Shown: positions 28,425 through 32,785 of the stretch, piece after piece | How positions within the stretch are numbered: position 1 is the stretch's first letter | Layout: each line of letters starts with the position of its first letter | Assembly: GCA_012513825.1 (NCBI GenBank) | Contig: JAAZBL010000306.1 | Location: 1 to 32,785 of the forward strand | From: Limnobacter sp. | Lineage (GTDB): Bacteria; Pseudomonadota; Gammaproteobacteria; Burkholderiales; Burkholderiaceae_E | Length of the DNA stretch: 32,785 nucleotides | Reading direction: 5' to 3' | Made by a program: the position numbers and the translations under genes | Notes under the pieces: model-generated | Database searches by the model: none | What the model saw: the letters and a program-made list of their open reading frames with translations, nothing else | What the model was told of the DNA's origin: nothing

Positions 28425-29468
28425 TCAGCTCGCGTCGGCCAGGTCGGCCTCCGACGTGAACGCATCGGCGAAGAACTGGTCTTCGGGCAGCGCGCACTGC
28501 GCGACGAAGTCGCGCTGCGCCGATTCGACGACGACCGGCGCACCGCAGGCATAGACCTGGTGCCCCGACAGGTCGGGGAAGTCGGCCATGACGGCGCGAT
28601 GCACGAAGCCGTCGCGCCCGGTCCAGCCGTCTTCGGGCAGCGCGTCCGAGACGACCGGCACGTAGCGGAAGTCCGGGATCTCGGCGGCCCACTGCCGGCA
28701 CAGTGCGTCCATGTAGAGGTCCTGCGGTCGGCGGCCGCCCCAGTACAGCGTCATCGGACGCCGGAGGTCCTTGTGCCGGGCGTGTTCGACGATCGCCTTG
28801 ATCGGCGCGAAGCCGGTGCCGCTGGCCAGCAGCACGATCGGCAGTTCGCTGTCCTCGCGCAGGAAGAACGTGCCCAGCGGCCCTTCGAGCCGAAGGATGT
28901 CGCGCTCCTTGATCGGCGGCTCGGTCACGCCGAACAGCGCATCGGTGAAGCGCCCGCCCGGCATGTGGCGCACGTGCAGCTCGAGCTGCGCGGCCTCGTG
29001 CGGCGCCGTGGCCATCGAGTAGCTGCGCCGCGTGCCGTTGCGCAGGATCAGCTCGACGTACTGGCCGGCCAGGTACTGCAGGCGCTCGCTGGCCGGCAGC
29101 TGCAGCTTCACGCGGGCCACGTCGGGGACCAGCCGTTCGATCGACGCGATCCGGCACGGCATCTTGCGCACCGGAACATCGGCGGCACCGGCGACGAGCC
29201 GGCTCTCGATCGTCAGGTCGGCCGTGATCGTCGAACGGCACATCAGCGCAACGCCCTGTGCGGCTTCGGCCGCGCTCAGCGCATGATCCGAGTGCGCGCT
29301 CATCTCGACGCTGCCTTCGAGCACCTTCGACTTGCACGAACCGCAAGCACCGTTCCGGCAGCCGTAAGGCAGGATCACGTGCTGGCGCAGCGCGGCGTCG
29401 AGGACGGTTTCGCCGGCCTCGACGGTGAACTGACGGCCGCTGGGCTTGACGGTGACGGTGACGGACAT
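28425..29468 (-). CDS. 2Fe-2S iron-sulfur / FAD-NAD(P) oxidoreductase (CDP-6-deoxy-delta-3,4-glucoseen reductase-like)
   Basis: ILPYGCRNGACGSCKSKVLEG...C ferredoxin motif; RRSYSMATAPHE FAD motif; LLASGTGFAPIKAIVEHA, VYACGAPVVVESAQRDF. Confidence 0.88.
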   Translation of the reverse strand: MSVTVTVKPSGRQFTVEAGETVLDAALRQHVILPYGCRNGACGSCKSKVLEGSVEMSAHSDHALSAAEAAQGVALMCRSTITADLTIESRLVAGAADVPVRKMPCRIASIERLVPDVARVKLQLPASERLQYLAGQYVELILRNGTRRSYSMATAPHEAAQLELHVRHMPGGRFTDALFGVTEPPIKERDILRLEGPLGTFFLREDSELPIVLLASGTGFAPIKAIVEHARHKDLRRPMTLYWGGRRPQDLYMDALCRQWAAEIPDFRYVPVVSDALPEDGWTGRDGFVHRAVMADFPDLSGHQVYACGAPVVVESAQRDFVAQCALPEDQFFADAFTSEADLADAS

Positions 29469-29668
29469 TTGCGGGTCGGAGCTCCTGAACGCGTAGGCGC
29501 ACGCTGCGTTCGGCAGCGCGCTTCGGTGAACGGCGCGGCGCGTGAAGCGCGAGGCATCGAAACGCTTATTATCGCCTGCGGTGCCAGTCGCCCGCCGCGA
29601 TCGCCCTCGCCCCGGACCTGGCTGCTCCCCTCCACACCACCGCCGTTTCGCCGCGGCGATCCGCATCG

Positions 29669-30928
29669 ATGCGAATGACGATCCGAGCGCTGCGCGACAG
29701 CGATGGCACCACGAACGCGTACGGCCGCCCCGGAGCGGCCGTTCGACGCAGGCGGCAGGCCAGCCCCGGCGGAGCCCGGCGCTCCGGCGGGCGCCGCGCC
29801 GTTCGTCCTGCTTCGCTGGGCGGACGGCCGTCGACTGCCCGGCCGGGCGCACTGCCCGTCGTGCGCTTCGCCCGCGTCGCTTCGCACGGCGGCGCGACGC
29901 GAACCGCCTGTCGTCCGCAGGGGTCGGCCTCGGCGAACGGGCGCCTGCTGCGCCGGCCGCGACTGCTGATCGTCGGCTGCGGCGACGTCGGCATGCGCGT
30001 GCTGCGCAAGCTCGCGCCCCGGCTGGCCGACGGCCGCCTGGCAGTGCATGCCGTGACCCGCGACGAATCGCGGCAGTCGGTCGCCCGCGCCCTCGGCGCG
30101 CAAACGCTGGCGCTCGACCTCGACGCCAGGCAGGCGCCTTCACGTCTGGCAGGTCTGGCCAGGCGTGCCGTTTATCTGGCGCCCACCCCGCCCGACGGCG
30201 AAGACGACCCGCGACTCGGCCGCGTCATCGCAGCCTGTGCGAGTTCGTGTTCTGCGACCGGGAAGCCGGCGCGCTGGGCCTGGGTCGGCAGCACCGGCGT
30301 CTACGGCGACTGCCAGGGTCTAGAAGTCGACGAAACGCACACCATTGCGCCGACGACAAAGCGTGCGCGCCGCCGCGCAGCCGCCGAGCTACGGCTGCGT
30401 GCTGCCGCGCGACGCGGCGCCCTGTACGCCACGATCCTGCGCGCCCCGGGAATCTATGGACAGGACCGTCTGCCGGTCGAGCGTCTGCGTCAGGGTCTGC
30501 CGGCGCTGTCGCCGGCCGACGACACCTACACGAACCACATCCACGCCGACGACCTCGCGTCGATCTGCTGGATCGCGCTGTTTCGCGGACGCCCGGGCCG
30601 TGTCGTCAATGCCGTCGACAATACGCGCCTGAAGATGGGCGACTGGTTCGACCGCGTCGCCGACACCTTCGCGTTGCCTCGGCCCGAACGGCTGCAGCGT
30701 GAGTTGTTGGCAGGCCGCGTATCGCCGCAGATGCTGTCGTTCATGAACGAATCGCGGCTGCTGTCGAATCGCCGGCTGCTGCGCGAGCTGCGCGTGCAGC
30801 TTCGCTGGCCGACTGTGGACGCCGCGCTGGCGGCAGTGCTTGAATCGCGACGAAGATCGACGGGTCGGCCCCTGGACCAATTCGCCAATACTGATAGCGC
30901 ACCTACGGACGCCGAATCCAGGAGCTGA
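29669..30928 (+). CDS. NAD(P)-dependent epimerase/dehydratase (YeeZ-like SDR); start uncertain
   Basis: RPRLLIVGCGDVGMRVLRKL nucleotide-binding motif, WVGSTGVYGDCQGLEVDET, LRAPGIYGQDRLPVERLR, TNHIHADDLASICW. Confidence 0.78.
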   Translation: MRMTIRALRDSDGTTNAYGRPGAAVRRRRQASPGGARRSGGRRAVRPASLGGRPSTARPGALPVVRFARVASHGGATRTACRPQGSASANGRLLRRPRLLIVGCGDVGMRVLRKLAPRLADGRLAVHAVTRDESRQSVARALGAQTLALDLDARQAPSRLAGLARRAVYLAPTPPDGEDDPRLGRVIAACASSCSATGKPARWAWVGSTGVYGDCQGLEVDETHTIAPTTKRARRRAAAELRLRAAARRGALYATILRAPGIYGQDRLPVERLRQGLPALSPADDTYTNHIHADDLASICWIALFRGRPGRVVNAVDNTRLKMGDWFDRVADTFALPRPERLQRELLAGRVSPQMLSFMNESRLLSNRRLLRELRVQLRWPTVDAALAAVLESRRRSTGRPLDQFANTDSAPTDAESRS

Positions 30929-30949
30929 GGGCCACGCGACCGCAACGGG

Positions 30950-31711
30950 TCACTTCAAGGCACACGTGTAGGCTCCGTTAACGCCCCGGGAGCAATTCAC
31001 CGACGGCTTATTCGGCCCTGAACTCTGGTAGCGAAGAAATTGCTCGGTATTCGCATCGACCGTACCGGTTGGAGCCAAGCCTCTTGCGGTTTGGAAATCC
31101 TTCAACGCATCAATGCCCGTCGAATTGAGAATGAGCCTGTCTCCTTGGCTCGGATCGCGCAATACATAGGAACTCAAATCTGAGTCCCCGAGCAGCTTCG
31201 CAACTGTGGAGACCTTGGCGTCACTTGCTGCGATCGCGCTGTTGAGATCGCCGTTTCTCGCTGCCGCCTGGACAAGACTCGAATAGATGGACAACCGCGC
31301 CTGCAGGTCAGCTTCGCTCCCTGGCTTCGGCGCCTCGAAAGGCCCCCAAGCGATGTTCATCGCCGAGTAGCCGAACTTCAGGGTCGGTGAACATGTGGCT
31401 CTTGCTTCCTTCGGAATCGCATACGCGAAAGGATGGTCCGCATCGGACTCGAACGAATCCCCGGCCCTGCAGCTGACCGGAGGAGACAAAGCGCCTGTTG
31501 TCTCGACCTTTGCCGCGTATGGTCGGACCCGTTGATTCGTTTCTGGATCGACCCTGTAAAGCTTTCCCGACACTTGCTGTGGCGTTGTCTTGTTGCCTTG
31601 GGAAACCAGTATCTCAACTGACATTATGGACAATGTCTGCGCATGCAGACCAGGATAGACCATAGTCACCAGGCAAACGACCGAAGAGGCGATGTATCGG
31701 ATTGGTCTCAT
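30950..31711 (-). CDS. Hypothetical secreted protein with C-terminal peptidoglycan-binding-like segment
   Basis: N-terminal signal-like MRPIRYIASSVVCLVTMVYPGLHAQ; TGIDALKDFQTARGLAPTGTVDANTEQFLRYQ resembles PG_binding_1; GGAG 8 nt before ATG. Confidence 0.7.
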   Translation of the reverse strand: MRPIRYIASSVVCLVTMVYPGLHAQTLSIMSVEILVSQGNKTTPQQVSGKLYRVDPETNQRVRPYAAKVETTGALSPPVSCRAGDSFESDADHPFAYAIPKEARATCSPTLKFGYSAMNIAWGPFEAPKPGSEADLQARLSIYSSLVQAAARNGDLNSAIAASDAKVSTVAKLLGDSDLSSYVLRDPSQGDRLILNSTGIDALKDFQTARGLAPTGTVDANTEQFLRYQSSGPNKPSVNCSRGVNGAYTCALK

Positions 31712-31755
31712 TGGTCATCTCCGATTCTTTGGTGTTTCGATTGCTAGCTTTTCGC

Positions 31756-32376
31756 CTACCGTCTCGAGTTCGCCACAAGGAAAATCCCCAGGCCAAGAAT
31801 ACCGAGCCACAGTAGCCCGAGCTCATATCGAACGAATAAAGTAAGCAGGGACCGCTCCATAAGCAAGGGCTCTACATCGGAGGTCGATGAGTCCGTCGGC
31901 AAACTCGATAAGTCACAGTTCGGCACCGCCAATAGCCGCGGAGCCCCCTGTCCAGTGGCCTTCAGGTTCACTTCTACGGACGCACCTGGTGGAAAGTTGA
32001 AAACGGCGAAAGTCAGGAACTCCTCGTTGAAATACTGCTGTTCTATGGCGGGCAACGCAGGACTCCTGACTGTGATCCTTGGATGCTCTGTTATATCGAA
32101 CCGCAGAGAATCGCCAGAAGCGTGTGTTAACGTCAGTAGAAAGCAACGGAACCGTACGCCGCGGGTCAGATTGTCCAACCGAAGGCTCACGGGGAATGCG
32201 CCTCCTTTCTCCCTATGCTGGAATGAGAATGATGAAGGAGCCGCAGCGCTAATGCGAAACTCCACCACAGGGAGGTCAGAGACTTTACCTGTCGTGTAGA
32301 CAATCGACCAACCTACCGCAGCAACGAATGCCGAAAGCAATAGCGGCACGCTTTCCTTCGTTAGCCAGTTGGTCAT
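31756..32376 (-). CDS. Hypothetical membrane protein with N- and C-terminal TM segments and a beta-rich middle
   Basis: MTNWLTKESVPLLLSAFVAAVGWSIVYTTGK ... LLTLFVRYELGLLWLGILGLGIFLVANSRR; 45 nt upstream of the 30950-31711 gene, same strand. Confidence 0.65.
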   Translation of the reverse strand: MTNWLTKESVPLLLSAFVAAVGWSIVYTTGKVSDLPVVEFRISAAAPSSFSFQHREKGGAFPVSLRLDNLTRGVRFRCFLLTLTHASGDSLRFDITEHPRITVRSPALPAIEQQYFNEEFLTFAVFNFPPGASVEVNLKATGQGAPRLLAVPNCDLSSLPTDSSTSDVEPLLMERSLLTLFVRYELGLLWLGILGLGIFLVANSRR

Positions 32377-32727
32377 ATAGATCCCCGGCCGGCCGGTTGG
32401 AATCGATGTCGTGTGATAGTAGCCACGCACTTGGCGCCAAGTCCAGTTCTCTTGAACTGGTGCCGTCGGCGTGTGGTTGATGCGTCTCCGAGGCGAACGC
32501 TTCGGCAACGGCCGTCTATATTGTGGCCGCAGGGAACGGCAATGGATCGGTCGCACTTCACGGCGAGATGTGTGAGAACTGGCTTGTGACCGTCGCTGAG
32601 AATCTATTGCAGTCGGCCAGCCTTCGCGATGAGCCAAATGACACGAGCGCTCCCGCTCGGTCTGGCGATCAACGTCCAAGTCGGTGTATCGGCCTAGTTC
32701 TGATACACTCCTCTGCTGTTCACGGCA

Positions 32728-32785
32728 GCCGGTGTAGCTCAGTTGGTAGAGCAGCGCATTCGTAATGCGAAGGTCCCCAGTTCGA
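32728..32785 (+). tRNA. tRNA-Thr (anticodon CGU), 3' end cut by window
   Basis: GCCGGTGTAGCTCAGTTGGTAGAGCAGCGCATTCGTAATGCGAAGGTCCCCAGTTCGA: D-arm, anticodon stem GCATT-CGT-AATGC, T-loop GTTCGA. Confidence 0.93.

Noticed and set aside
32523-32765. 80-aa plus-strand ORF
   Set aside because: Runs into the tRNA-Thr gene and has no recognisable motif
30950-32785. Intact genomic island or prophage with integrase
   Set aside because: No integrase, transposase or phage structural gene visible; only a composition shift and tRNA proximity, and the tRNA 3' flank lies outside the window

Overview
High-GC betaproteobacterial (Burkholderiales-like) chromosomal window, mostly conserved housekeeping genes. 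Left to right: C-terminal LysM (YgaU/Kbp-like) fragment, hemH(-), hrcA(-), nadK, recN, fur(-), bamE, dapB, chaN-like(-) divergent from tonB-exbB-exbD, dsbD(-), zapB-like, zapA, 6S RNA, EVE-domain gene, TSUP transporter, a malonate-catabolism operon on the minus strand (malonyl-CoA decarboxylase, Bug-type binding protein, malonyl-CoA synthetase), lgt(-), bfr, bfd(-), ilvD, small Trp-rich protein(-), cytochrome c, livHMGF, a 2Fe-2S flavodoxin-reductase-like oxidoreductase(-), and a YeeZ-like SDR. The right end (about 30.94-32.7 kb) is visibly AT-richer and carries two unrecognised envelope-type proteins next to a tRNA-Thr(CGU) cut by the window end. No CRISPR array, recognisable defence system, intact IS or prophage was seen. 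The best leads are: the uncharacterised two-gene envelope module by the tRNA; a leader upstream of livH with two terminators and a possible competing hairpin; a nested palindrome with a Fur-like core between bfd and ilvD; a Fur-like box in the divergent chaN/tonB promoter; and three cases (EVE gene, livF, fur) where the stop-codon region of a gene is tandemly duplicated.
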